Assembly (NCBI RefSeq): GCF_028768465.1
Contig: NZ_CP118225.1
Span: forward strand, 4,693,001 to 4,757,000
Direction: 5' to 3'
From: Rhodopirellula sp. P2
GTDB taxonomy: Bacteria > Planctomycetota > Planctomycetia > Pirellulales > Pirellulaceae
DNA length: 64,000 nucleotides
In this document: in pieces, positions 27,098 to 36,597 of the stretch
Layout of the letters: each line of letters starts with the position of its first letter
Position numbering within the stretch: position 1 is the stretch's first letter
The notes under the pieces: generated by a model
What the model saw: only the letters and a program-made list of their open reading frames with translations
Told to the model about the DNA's origin: nothing
Database searches by the model: none
Translations under genes and position numbers: made by a program

Positions 27098-29062
27098 CTA
27101 CCAGTTGAAGTTGGCACCTACGTAAGCTCCGTGAAGCAGCAGGCTGCTGTCGGCGTGCAGGGCACTGGCCGAGGCGACCGAGCTGTAATCCCGTGAGTAG
27201 TTGTCGGCGATTGCCAAACCGGAGGCACCCAGGACACGGTAGCCACCGCGGACCGTCCAGGCGTTGCTGACGCGAACACCAAGGCCCAGATCAATTTCGC
27301 CGAGAGTCGACAACACGGTGTCGCTGGTCTCGTAGTTGATCATTTCGCCGGGCATTGCAGCCAATTCAGCGGCGGTGTCTTGGGTTCCCAAACGATGACG
27401 GAACTCAGCTTGGTTTCCGTAGACACCGAACTTGCCACCCACGTTCAAGTTGACGCGGCTGCCCAAGCAATAGATCAGTTGGCTGCCGAACTGGTAGCCG
27501 AACAAATCGTTCTCGGTCGAGGTCGTGTCGTAGATGTCATTCATCGTGTAGCCGGCTCGTCCATCAACATCGAAGGCGTAATCGACGCTGTCTTTGAACT
27601 GGAACCAACGAAGTCCGTGGCTGGTCACGACTTGAACTTTGCCGTTGCAAGGACGAACCAAGGGGCCACCGGCTCCACCGTAACCGTGCATCGGGCCACA
27701 TTGTTGAGGTGGGCAAGCCCCGGTGTTGCAGCTGCCGTAGCCACCGTAGCTGGCTCCACCGTAACCGCCGACTCCGCCGTAGCCACCAAAGCCCATGAAG
27801 CTCTTCAGTTTGTGACCCATGCCCATGCCCGTTCCGCAAGAAGCGGCCGAAGCACGTTGAGCACCCATCAGACCAAAGCTGAACAGGTTGACTTCCAAGC
27901 CTTGAACGTCGACGTCGCGACGAGCACGGAACTGAGTCGCTTCAGCATGGGAACTGGTACCAGCTCCACCAGGAGCGGCGTTCAGATCGCCACCATCCAA
28001 AGCACTTTGCCCCGCACGGCCATCGATGATGTCATAAACGGTGTACGCTCCGCCACCGTTCAGGGCGTTGTAAACACCGCCGCCGTTGTCGTAGTTGTAC
28101 GCCATTTGGGCGCCATTGTACTGAGGCATTCCTGAGGCACGCAGAGCACCACCGCCACCGCCGTCTGCAATCGAATCTTCCGGCGTGTAGACCGGCGAGT
28201 TGTACATCTCGGAATCAGGATCCCAATTGAAGTACGTCATCCCCAGACCGTACTGGCCACATCCGAGGTAGCGACCGAAGCTGAGGCTGTAGCCCAACGA
28301 GCTGTCTGGCTCAATCGATCCGATGCCCATCAAAGGCAAGTAGGGTCGCGTTGGCATTCCGGTGTCGTAACGCGACACGATGTTTCGGTCTTTGCCGTTG
28401 GTGTCCATGTTGAAGAACAACAGGTCAAACGAACCGAACCATGGGAACAAGGGCCCCCGAGCGGGAGCGGCCGATGGCATGCCACAGGATTGTGCTGCGT
28501 AAGAGGCACCTTCCCATGGTTGCGAAGCGGCTTGCATGTAGGGGCTCGGTTGAGCACAGCTTTGGCAGTCACCGGCAGGAGCACTGTTGTACTGGGCAGG
28601 TGCGCCGTAGTGCTCGACGGGAGCCGCCGAATGCTGGTGCTGCACGCTCGCCGAAGGGGCTGGTGCCGAGTATGTCGGAGCGGGCTGAGCAGGAGCGATG
28701 TGCTGCTGCATCGGAGCCGCCAATTGCTCGCCGTAAGAAGGAGCAGGCGTGGGGATGGATTCAGGCGATGGCATTTGGTTGTCGTACCCACCCGACGATG
28801 CGGGCTGGAACAATTGCGGGCCATTGCTTTGGTTGCCGAAGTTGTTCCACTTCGCAGGCGCTTGATAGCCGCCTGAGTTGGGTGCCTGGTAGTTTCCGCC
28901 GCCAAACGTTTGAACCGCTTGTGTCTGTGGGACTCCCAGTTGGCTGGTTGGACCAGCGTAGGGTTGTCCGCCGTATTGACCAGGCCCGTACTGTGCCGAG
29001 GCGATTGTGCAAACACCCATGGAAAGGGTGGCTGCGACAGCTCGCAAGACGTTGAATTTCAT
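27098..29062 (-). CDS. BBP7-type outer-membrane beta-barrel protein
   Basis: 654 residues. A signal peptide (MKFNVLRAVAATLSMGVCTIASAQ, split here as residues 1-24) is followed by a long Gln/Pro/Gly/Tyr-rich region (25-200). The barrel-like C-terminal part starts near FPWFGSFDLLFFNMD, includes two further Gly-rich insertions (about 300-345 and 415-470), and ends with strands and LHGAYVGANFNW, a terminal aromatic residue. This matches the Rhodopirellula beta-barrel porin-7 group, whose members are predicted outer-membrane proteins of unknown cargo. A strong terminator follows, suggesting a monocistronic, well-expressed gene. Confidence 0.75.
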   Translation of the reverse strand: MKFNVLRAVAATLSMGVCTIASAQYGPGQYGGQPYAGPTSQLGVPQTQAVQTFGGGNYQAPNSGGYQAPAKWNNFGNQSNGPQLFQPASSGGYDNQMPSPESIPTPAPSYGEQLAAPMQQHIAPAQPAPTYSAPAPSASVQHQHSAAPVEHYGAPAQYNSAPAGDCQSCAQPSPYMQAASQPWEGASYAAQSCGMPSAAPARGPLFPWFGSFDLLFFNMDTNGKDRNIVSRYDTGMPTRPYLPLMGIGSIEPDSSLGYSLSFGRYLGCGQYGLGMTYFNWDPDSEMYNSPVYTPEDSIADGGGGGALRASGMPQYNGAQMAYNYDNGGGVYNALNGGGAYTVYDIIDGRAGQSALDGGDLNAAPGGAGTSSHAEATQFRARRDVDVQGLEVNLFSFGLMGAQRASAASCGTGMGMGHKLKSFMGFGGYGGVGGYGGASYGGYGSCNTGACPPQQCGPMHGYGGAGGPLVRPCNGKVQVVTSHGLRWFQFKDSVDYAFDVDGRAGYTMNDIYDTTSTENDLFGYQFGSQLIYCLGSRVNLNVGGKFGVYGNQAEFRHRLGTQDTAAELAAMPGEMINYETSDTVLSTLGEIDLGLGVRVSNAWTVRGGYRVLGASGLAIADNYSRDYSSVASASALHADSSLLLHGAYVGANFNW

Positions 29063-29714
29063 CGCTGACTCCTTCTGCGTGCGCTAATGTGCTTCATTGC
29101 AACTGCCCTAGCCGAAATCGAGTCATCCACGGAGGCGACCGACCAAGATCGAAATGACAGTCAAGTAGGACCAGTAGATGCCGGCCCAAATTGCTGGGAG
29201 GCAGTTACGGAATGTCATGTCGATCTCAATCAGTGGGACGAACAGTGCCGCCCAACACCCCAGCCGAATGTTCAATACGGTGGACCTGAATTGAGAGAAG
29301 TTGGTAGACCGGACCGATCCCTCGGTTTGGCTTTCCTTCCGCAAGTCGAATCGACCGAGGTGGACTCCTTTCCACGTCTCAATCCCTCAAATGGTGGCCA
29401 ACTCGTTCCGGAATCTGCGAAGAATGGGATCGACTGCTAGGAGCGGTGCAATCGGAACCGCTTGCCAATCCGGACCACCTTGTCTGAACCCACCCTCCGC
29501 CGCTGATCAATTCGCCCAACCGCTAAGGTTCCCCCAATTGGCTGTGGCCTGCAAAAAGGGGAACACAACCGGGGTGCCAGAGTGTTTCCGGCTCGAATCG
29601 GGTTGCTCGACCCTTGATTGATTGCTGCTTCAGGGGCACGATTGCGTTCGGACGCATCACGTTGCTTCCGTTCCGGACGCTCTCGTTCCCACTCCCTTCC
29701 GACGGACCCGCGAC
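29063..29714. other. Intergenic region, 652 bp, no convincing gene
   Basis: It lies between the divergent BBP7 and DUF2237 genes. A minus-strand frame at 29123-29344 encodes 73 residues with one hydrophobic stretch (PAIWAGIYWSYLTVISILVG) and could be a tiny membrane protein, but nothing else supports it. Confidence 0.4.
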
Positions 29715-30101
29715 ATGCCCTCACCCAACACTTCCGGCGCGAAAAATGTCCTGGGGACCGAATTGGAAACCTGCAACACGGATCCGATGACCGGATTCTA
29801 TCGAGACGGTTGCTGCAACACGGGCGGCCAAGACGTCGGTTTGCACGTGGTTTGCGCGGAGATGACCGCTGACTTCCTCGAATTCAGTCGCTCGCGGGGG
29901 AACGATCTCAGCACACCGATGCCGGTCTATCAATTTCCCGGCCTCCAACCGGGCGATCGCTGGTGCCTGTGCGCCGCTCGCTGGAAAGAAGCCTTCGACG
30001 CGGGCATGGCCCCCAAGGTCCATCTGGAAGCGACACACATTTCCGCCCTGGAATTCGCTTCCCTGGAAGAATTGCAGAGATTCGCGACGGAATCGCACTG
30101 A
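29715..30101 (+). CDS. DUF2237 family protein
   Basis: 128 residues from the ATG at 29715. It carries the family pattern NVLGTELETCNTDPMTGFYRDGCCNTGGQDVGLHVVCAEMTADFLEFS, split here across residues 10-58, then PGLQPGDRWCLCAARWKEAFDAGMAPKVHLEATH. The conserved cysteines and His suggest a metal or redox site, but no activity is known to me. A longer frame upstream has no family support. It converges on yjbQ with a 41-bp gap. Confidence 0.85.
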   Translation: MPSPNTSGAKNVLGTELETCNTDPMTGFYRDGCCNTGGQDVGLHVVCAEMTADFLEFSRSRGNDLSTPMPVYQFPGLQPGDRWCLCAARWKEAFDAGMAPKVHLEATHISALEFASLEELQRFATESH

Positions 30102-30142
30102 CTCGCTTGGTGTTCACCGCCTGAGTCACGAGCTCTCAGCAC

Positions 30143-30577
30143 TCAGGTGTCCGCCCGCTTGCCTTGCAATGTCAGAACTAAATGACGCGAGGAAGCCCGG
30201 TCGCGGTGTTCGCACAGATAGATGCCCTGCCAAGTTCCAACGTTCAGCCGCCCGTTGTGGATCGGGACGCTGACACTGCTGCCCATCATCGACGCTTTCA
30301 CGTGCGCCGGCATGTCATCGGGCCCTTCCAAGGTGTGGACGTAAGGCAGCGATTCAGGCACCGCATGGTTCATCGCGGTTTCAAAGTCGACTCGAACGTC
30401 CGGATCCGCGTTCTCATTGATCGTCAGAGAAGCGCTGGTGTGCTGGATGAACACGTGCAGCAGCCCCACCTCAACTTCCGCGAGCTCCGGAACCGCCTCC
30501 AAAATCCGCCGTGTGACCAAATGAAATCCGCGTCGCGCGGCCGGCAATGTCAATTCCCGTTGGATCCAGTACGACAT
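30143..30577 (-). CDS. YjbQ/UPF0047 family protein
   Basis: 144 residues, full length. The family signature is present: LLHVFIQHTSASLTINENADPDVR, with the conserved His and Asn, and GTWQGIYLCEHRDRASSRHLVLTLQG near the end. Members are small trimeric alpha/beta proteins, some reported to have weak thiamine-phosphate synthase activity in E. coli mutants; the physiological role is unclear. It stands alone, convergent to DUF2237. Confidence 0.9.
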   Translation of the reverse strand: MSYWIQRELTLPAARRGFHLVTRRILEAVPELAEVEVGLLHVFIQHTSASLTINENADPDVRVDFETAMNHAVPESLPYVHTLEGPDDMPAHVKASMMGSSVSVPIHNGRLNVGTWQGIYLCEHRDRASSRHLVLTLQGKRADT

Positions 30578-31051
30578 TTAGGAAGGTACCGAGGGTTCGA
30601 GGAGAAATTTTTCAGAAGTTTTTTTCTAGCCCGATCGAGTGGTGACGTTTATACGGTTCCTGCGTCGAAGGGCTTCCAGTCACAAAATCTTGACGGAGAA
30701 GGCGGTTGCGTGGCAACCCTGTCAAGAGCCTTCTGGCAACCTTCACCGAGAAACTAGGTTGGGCATCTCCCCCTTGACGGTTTTCAAATTCCTCCAACTG
30801 CAAGTCGATGGATTCCTGACCGGCAAACTCACCGTGTTTGACAAGGTCGTGAGTGACCGTTGTGGGTGACGCCGGAATGGCAGGGAAGAGCAAGCCCCCT
30901 CCAGAATTTTCTTGACCAACGCTCACAAACACGAATAATCCCTTCGTGTGAAATGCTTTCGACGAATGGACTTGGTTGAAGGCGAATGTTTGAAAGCTGA
31001 GTCGTGGACGCTCGGATCGCTCCCGACCCTTGGAAGAAAAATCGGAATAGT
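30578..31051. other. Intergenic region, 474 bp, no gene recognised
   Basis: It lies between divergent yjbQ and a small plus-strand gene. A 156-codon minus frame is open here but has random-like composition. A short hairpin GGTTGC-GTG-GCAACC lies near 30700. The local base composition is less GC-rich than in the coding DNA. Confidence 0.4.
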
Positions 31052-31276
31052 ATGACTCATTGCAAAAACGTGTTCGAAGCAATCTTGCGTTACGGCCACG
31101 ATGAAGATTTCGTGCCTAACGAAGACGAAATGTTCTCCTCAACGGATGCACCTGCCGGCAGTCAAGAGAAAATCGAAGTGCTTCGTCGCCGTGTCGAATT
31201 GGGCCAGCCCCTGTGGCACACCACCGACCGCGTTGACTACAGCGGTTTGACTGGCGCCATCCGCCCTCGCGAATAG
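31052..31276 (+). CDS. Small hypothetical protein with own terminator
   Basis: 74 residues from the ATG at 31052, a start chosen because the upstream extension is Arg/Pro-rich and unlike a folded protein. It reads as a compact acidic domain: CKNVFEAILRYGHDEDFVPNEDEMF, then QEKIEVLRRRVELGQPLWHTTDRVDYSG. A strong rho-independent terminator 78 bp downstream supports a real, singly transcribed gene. Function unknown. Confidence 0.6.
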   Translation: MTHCKNVFEAILRYGHDEDFVPNEDEMFSSTDAPAGSQEKIEVLRRRVELGQPLWHTTDRVDYSGLTGAIRPRE

Positions 31277-31353
31277 TTCGAACGATCGAAGTGCCCGCCG
31301 CCCACATTCGAGGCGAAATGCACCCATCGAATCCCACAATGAACGACCCAGAA

Positions 31354-31383
31354 AGCCCCGGTCTCCCGCGACCGGGGCTTTTT
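31354..31383 (+). terminator. Rho-independent terminator
   Basis: Stem GCCCCGGTC / GACCGGGGC with loop TCCCGC, followed by TTTTT at 31379-31383. It closes the small gene at 31052-31276. Confidence 0.9.
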
Positions 31384-31642
31384 CGTTTCCCCCCAGGGTG
31401 TTTTTCAAACGCCCGCTGCTGCCTCCCCCGCTCCCCCGCAAAGCCTCCCCCAAAAAAGGCCCCTAGCACGCTCTGCTGAGCAGGGTGGCTTTGGGTGCTG
31501 CCCGCTTTCGCGTTGCCATTCTGCTTTCGCGTTGCCGTTCTGGTCGTGGCTGCCTTCCGCTTCGAATGCCCGACTCACGCCAACCTGGCGAGCTACCATG
31601 TATTCGTTCTGGATCTGGTTGCCGTCGGTTACACTCTCACCC

Positions 31643-34339
31643 ATGCTCGAATCCGCTTTGTCATCCAACGTCTCCGCCCCTGAATTGCTGGCCCCTGCCG
31701 GCAATTGGGACTGTGTCCACGCCGCCATCGAAAATGGAGCCGACGCCGTCTACTTCGGTCTCGATCGCGGTTTCAACGCCCGACACCGGGCGGCCAACTT
31801 TGGTGTCAACGACCTTTCCTCGTTGATGGGCCAACTGCATCTCCGCGGTGTGCGTGGTTACGTGACGCTCAACACGCTGGTCTTTCCCGACGAATTGAAT
31901 GATTTGGTCGAGGTCGTCGACGCAATCGCCAGTGCCGGGGTCGATGCGGTCCTCGTTCAAGACTTCGGTGTCGCCCGAATTGTCCGCGCCATTTGTCCTG
32001 AACTGGAGATTCACGCCTCCACACAAATGAGCCTGACCAGCTCGGAGACCATCGAAGCGGCCCGATCGCTGGATCTTTCTCGCGTCGTCGTCGCGCGGGA
32101 ATTGTCGATCGAGGAAATCAAGCAGATCCGTTCGAAAACAGACATGCCAATCGAGGCCTTCATTCATGGGGCACTTTGTGTCGCCTACAGCGGCCAGTGC
32201 TTGACCAGCGAATCGCTCGGCGGACGCAGCGCCAACCGCGGCCAATGCGCACAAGCCTGCCGGTTGCCCTACGATTTGGTCTGCGACGGAATCGATCAAG
32301 AACTGGGCGACGTTCGCTACTTGCTCAGCCCGCAAGATTTGGCGGGTTACGCCGCGATCCCAGACATGGTCGCAGCGGGTGTCAACAGTTTGAAGATTGA
32401 AGGTCGGCTGAAGACCCCCGAATACGTCGCCAACATCACCGGCCACTACCGTCGCGCGATCGACCAAGCCATCTCCGAAGGCGTTGTGAACCTCGGCGAG
32501 GACGCTCGACACGAAATGGAGCTCTCGTTCTCTCGCGGCTTCACTCCCGGGTGGCTCGAAGGCAACGACCACAAACGCTTGGTCCCCGGCATCCGTTCGG
32601 CCAAACAAGGCATCGTGCTGGGCGAGGTCCGAGCCATTGGGCGTGATTCGATCTTGGTGGATATTCAAACAGGAATCGCCCTGGGCGATGGACTGGCAAT
32701 GGAATCTGCCGTGGATCCCAACAGCACCAAAGCCTTCGATAGCGGTTTCGCCGACAATCACCAAGGCGGCCGCATCTATTCGCTGCGTTTGGACAACGAA
32801 TCCAAACCCGATCCGGGCCGACAAGAGAACTCACAGACTGACCAGCAACCCGCAGAAAATCCGTGGGACCAAGCCCGCCAGCGGAAACAATCCGAATCGC
32901 AAGCAGGGACCGAGAAGCTCTCCAAGGTGGAAGCCAATCAAACTGTTTGGATTGGATTCGGACGAGGCGAACTCGACTTTTCGCGAATCGAGATGGGGGC
33001 GACGGTCTTCAAGAACGATGACCCGCAGCTGAACAAACGCTTGGCGGCCACGTTTGGTGGCAAGCCACGTCGCACACGTCCGATCCATCTGCACGTCGTG
33101 GCCCATGTGGGCCGCCCGGTTGAAGTCACCGCGACTCTCGGCAGCGGCGAACACGCCACGACCGAAAACATTGTCGGCGAAGACGACCTGGCCGTCGCGA
33201 ACAAACATCCGATCACCGAAGAAGTCTTGGCAGACAAACTGGGCCGGCTGGGTGGAACCCCCTTTCACCTGGCACGTCTGACCAGCGACCTGAGCGGTGG
33301 CCCGATGGTGCCACTTGGCGTTCTCAACCAGCTCCGCCGGGAATTGGTCGAAAAGCTCGAAGATCAATTTCACGCGGCGCCTCGTCGTTCCGTTCGCTTG
33401 TCGGCCGGACGAGCACTGGTGACCCCCATCAAGAACGAAGTGTCGGTTTCAGACGACCAACCCACCGTTCCTCAGGCACCGCCGCAATTGTCGGTGCTCT
33501 GCCGAACGCTGGATCAAGTCCGAGGCGCGATCGCAGCCTCCGCCGAACGGATCTACGCTGACTTCCACGATCCCCGCGAGCACAAAGCTGCGATTGCTCT
33601 GGGGGCCGAACACAACGCGTCGATTTGGATCGCCTCGCTTCGGATCCAAAAGCCCGGCGAAATGGGACTTCTCAAGCAAGTCCTCAAACAGGGCCCGGCA
33701 GGACTGCTGGCACGAAACTTGGCCGCCGTTCGATTGGGCGTCGAAGCCGGCCTGCCAACCATCGCCGACTTCTCACTCAACGTTGCCAATCATCGTTCAG
33801 CAGAATGGCTGATCGAGCAAGGCGTCGAGCGCGTCACAGCATCTTACGATCTGAATGCCGACCAACTCGATCAACTGGTCAGTTCGATGCCCGCGGAATG
33901 GTTGGAATTGGTTCTGCATCAACACATGCCCATGTTCCACATGGAGCACTGTGTGTTCTGCAGCGTGCTGTCCCCCGGAACCAACAAAACCAACTGTGGG
34001 CGTCCCTGCGATCGACACGTGGTCCAACTGCGTGACCGGGTCGGCAAACTGCACGTTCTCCAAGCCGACATCGCCTGCCGCAACACGCTCTTCAACGCGA
34101 CGCCTCAAAGCGGTGCCGAGATCGTTGGCAACATGGTCGCGTGTGGCGTCGGCTCGTTCCGTGTTGAACTGCTCAGCGAAAACGCACAGGAAGCCGAATC
34201 GATCCTGCGTCTGTACCGGCAATTGCTGCTCGGCGAGATTCCAGGACAAGAAGTTTGGCGATCACTGTCCGCCGAAAATCGCGTCGGTGTGACTCGTGGA
34301 ACGCTCGAAGCGAAACGCAACCCCCTGGCTATCTTGTAG
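31643..34339 (+). CDS. U32 family protein (RlhA/TrhP-like), long form
   Basis: 898 residues from the ATG at 31643, where the U32 fold begins (SAPELLAPAGNWDCVHAAI); ATG at 31598 and further upstream starts give a non-conserved leader. The U32 signature is IEAFIHGALCVAYSGQC with later cysteines in GQCAQACRLPY. A DUF3656-like middle region (about 380-640) has a Gln/Lys-rich low-complexity insert. A C-terminal part has HCVFCSVL and CGRPCD, more Fe-S-type cysteines. Characterised relatives RlhA and TrhO/TrhP hydroxylate rRNA or tRNA; peptidase activity is doubtful. Which RNA this one modifies cannot be read. Confidence 0.85.
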   Translation: MLESALSSNVSAPELLAPAGNWDCVHAAIENGADAVYFGLDRGFNARHRAANFGVNDLSSLMGQLHLRGVRGYVTLNTLVFPDELNDLVEVVDAIASAGVDAVLVQDFGVARIVRAICPELEIHASTQMSLTSSETIEAARSLDLSRVVVARELSIEEIKQIRSKTDMPIEAFIHGALCVAYSGQCLTSESLGGRSANRGQCAQACRLPYDLVCDGIDQELGDVRYLLSPQDLAGYAAIPDMVAAGVNSLKIEGRLKTPEYVANITGHYRRAIDQAISEGVVNLGEDARHEMELSFSRGFTPGWLEGNDHKRLVPGIRSAKQGIVLGEVRAIGRDSILVDIQTGIALGDGLAMESAVDPNSTKAFDSGFADNHQGGRIYSLRLDNESKPDPGRQENSQTDQQPAENPWDQARQRKQSESQAGTEKLSKVEANQTVWIGFGRGELDFSRIEMGATVFKNDDPQLNKRLAATFGGKPRRTRPIHLHVVAHVGRPVEVTATLGSGEHATTENIVGEDDLAVANKHPITEEVLADKLGRLGGTPFHLARLTSDLSGGPMVPLGVLNQLRRELVEKLEDQFHAAPRRSVRLSAGRALVTPIKNEVSVSDDQPTVPQAPPQLSVLCRTLDQVRGAIAASAERIYADFHDPREHKAAIALGAEHNASIWIASLRIQKPGEMGLLKQVLKQGPAGLLARNLAAVRLGVEAGLPTIADFSLNVANHRSAEWLIEQGVERVTASYDLNADQLDQLVSSMPAEWLELVLHQHMPMFHMEHCVFCSVLSPGTNKTNCGRPCDRHVVQLRDRVGKLHVLQADIACRNTLFNATPQSGAEIVGNMVACGVGSFRVELLSENAQEAESILRLYRQLLLGEIPGQEVWRSLSAENRVGVTRGTLEAKRNPLAIL

Positions 34340-34517
34340 CGTCGACGCGAACAAGATGTGATTCCAGAGGCAGTCGCTCACGCTCGACCGTCAAACGCGA
34401 CTCTTCCCACCGCGTCTCGCGAACACCCGAGATGTTCTTCGGACGCGGTCATGAAAGCCAGTGTGCCTGGGCCCCACGTGGATGGAAATCGCACGTGGAT
34501 GCAGGTTCGCGTGCAGC

Positions 34518-36290
34518 TCAGGCGGTTTGGGGAGACTTCTTTTTCAACACAAATCCCAACACCACCGCAATCGCGTACGCCACCCAGATCGTTGCGACAA
34601 TCCGGAAGGACAAAGGATCCTGGGCCATGTACTTTTCGTACACGGCAACGCCAGCTGCTGCGGTCGCTCCGATCACAGCCAATCCCATGAACACGTTCCA
34701 AGCCAACCGGTGACCGCCAGTGGGTCGATCGTCACCCAATATTTCGCGGCTGTTCATCATCAAGAAGAACGTGAAATACGCGATCGGCAACAACATCACC
34801 GCGAACGTGCTGGCCAGAATCGCCAACCAGAACTTCTTGTCCGGGTCCGTCCACAGTTCCACCCAACTCGCCCCGGACGCACCTGCGATCAACACGCCGA
34901 TGATGAAGATCGTTTGACTGTTCGGACGGCCAAACATTTCGCGAATCGCGTAACCGTTGATCAACATCAGGATGATGATCGTTGAGAACCCCATTCCGAA
35001 CACGCCCAGACCGAAGATCAATTTGGCGGATTCGTCCCCCAACAGCGGTGCGAGTGTCTGAGAAAGCTCAAACGCGTTGCGTTTGACCAAGGCTGCGGCG
35101 AGTCGCTTTTCTTCTTCCGGAAGTTCCGCGACCATTTGTAGTTTGGCGACTTCAGCGGTCGCTGCCGCTTCCGCACCCAACCCCGCGTCCACGCGAGCGA
35201 TCAAGTCGCCCTTCACTTTTTCGTACAGCGGAGACTGCTGCATCACTTGCAGGTCAGTGGATGCCAATTGTTCATCGATTTTGTTGTGAAACGACGATGC
35301 CGACGCGATCACGACGCAGCTGGTGACCAAGACAAAGGGAATCGCCATGCCGGTTGAAAGGTCAAAACGAGCCAATCCACGGAAGGTCTTGTCCCAACCA
35401 CGAGCCAACATGGAGTACGGCAACAGGAAGGTCATGTTGATCCCAACGGCGGTCGCGATGGCGGAGATCATCACGCTTCGCTGAGTTCCCATCAAACGAT
35501 GCGTCCAAAAGGAACTGCCTTCCGGTGAAAGGTTCGCGACCGTTTCACGAAGGTCACCTGCCGGGCGAACAAACTGAGTCAGGTCAGGGACCAAGCCGGC
35601 GAAAATGCTGGCAAAGTCGAGTTGTCCTTTGGCCAGCAGCAAAATCGCGACGCCGAAGAAGCAGATCACGACCATCCCGATCAACGTCTTCAGAAAGATG
35701 TCGAAGACCTTGGCCGCCCGCCCCTGCTTGGTGTTCAGCAGGACGATGAAGCCCGCGGCAAAAAACAGCACCATGGTCACAATCCAGCGGGCCGAACGAG
35801 AATCGCCCAGTCCCTCGCCGCCACCGAGCGTCAACAGGTTTTTGTCCAGAGCGTCGTAGCAAAGACTGAACTGCGGCATGCAAAAGATCATGTTGGCAAG
35901 CACGGTTGCGATGATCCATCCCCAACCCAGCGCCGGGTTGATCTCGTTGTTGATCGCTTCAAACGGTCGCCGACCGGTCGAAAGCGTCACGTAACTGATC
36001 GCGGACAGCATCACCACGCCCAAGATGATTGCGACGAGTTGCAGCCACAACATGCTGGTTCCCCCCATCACTCCCAGGAACAACGATCCTGCGAGCGATC
36101 CGCCCCCGAGCGTGATGGCAGATTGCAGCCATCCCGGTCCCGAGAGTTTGATGTAGGTGCCCAGCGTTTTGCCTTCGGCTTGGGCTTTTTGCAGCATCGC
36201 CCGATCGGCGAGGACTTTGTCGCTGATCACAGCTTCGCCACCGGTCAGAGGGTTGGCTTCGGTGTTGGAGGTGGGGTTCGATTCAGACAT
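34518..36290 (-). CDS. Divergent Nramp-like transporter
   Basis: 590 residues with about eleven hydrophobic helices. TM1 reads GPGWLQSAITLGGGSLAGSLFLG, positioned like Nramp TM1, but the metal-binding DPGN is replaced by LGGGS. The MPH motif of TM6 is also absent (GINMTFLLPYSMLARGW). A soluble insert of about 85 residues (about 345-430) interrupts the membrane domain. The fold assignment (Nramp within the LeuT/APC superfamily) is moderately secure; divalent-metal transport should not be assumed. The N-terminal ~45 residues are hydrophilic. Confidence 0.65.
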   Translation of the reverse strand: MSESNPTSNTEANPLTGGEAVISDKVLADRAMLQKAQAEGKTLGTYIKLSGPGWLQSAITLGGGSLAGSLFLGVMGGTSMLWLQLVAIILGVVMLSAISYVTLSTGRRPFEAINNEINPALGWGWIIATVLANMIFCMPQFSLCYDALDKNLLTLGGGEGLGDSRSARWIVTMVLFFAAGFIVLLNTKQGRAAKVFDIFLKTLIGMVVICFFGVAILLLAKGQLDFASIFAGLVPDLTQFVRPAGDLRETVANLSPEGSSFWTHRLMGTQRSVMISAIATAVGINMTFLLPYSMLARGWDKTFRGLARFDLSTGMAIPFVLVTSCVVIASASSFHNKIDEQLASTDLQVMQQSPLYEKVKGDLIARVDAGLGAEAAATAEVAKLQMVAELPEEEKRLAAALVKRNAFELSQTLAPLLGDESAKLIFGLGVFGMGFSTIIILMLINGYAIREMFGRPNSQTIFIIGVLIAGASGASWVELWTDPDKKFWLAILASTFAVMLLPIAYFTFFLMMNSREILGDDRPTGGHRLAWNVFMGLAVIGATAAAGVAVYEKYMAQDPLSFRIVATIWVAYAIAVVLGFVLKKKSPQTA

Positions 36291-36597
36291 GCGCGGTCAC
36301 GAGGCGGGCGGGAGGTAGGAAACTGGCCAGATAATACCAGCGATGAATCACGCGTCGTTACCCCCTAGGGGCACAGAATCAGTCATACTGGCAAAGAACC
36401 ATAGAAATGGAGATCAGGTCCTGACGGTTTCGGGCTAAGAATCGGCGAAATGAAGCCGACTTGTCGGTCTCATTTCGCAATCTGAACGCCAACGTGGCTT
36501 CCGCTTTCGTTGATCCTCGTCGCATTGCCGTTGCCGCTTCCAATCCGCGGTCCCACCTGACAATCCGCCTTCCTCGCCCTCCCACCGGTTTTTTGAC
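36291..36597. other. Divergent promoter region
   Basis: 307 bp between the Nramp-like gene and the giant heme-binding gene. No gene or clear regulatory motif recognised. Confidence 0.4.

Noticed and set aside
29087-29440. 117-codon plus-strand frame upstream of DUF2237
   Set aside because: Random composition, no family features, and it lies in the BBP7 promoter region.
30612-31082. 156-codon minus-strand frame in the gap after yjbQ
   Set aside because: No motif, mixed composition, and it overlaps the start of the small plus-strand gene, which has a clear terminator.
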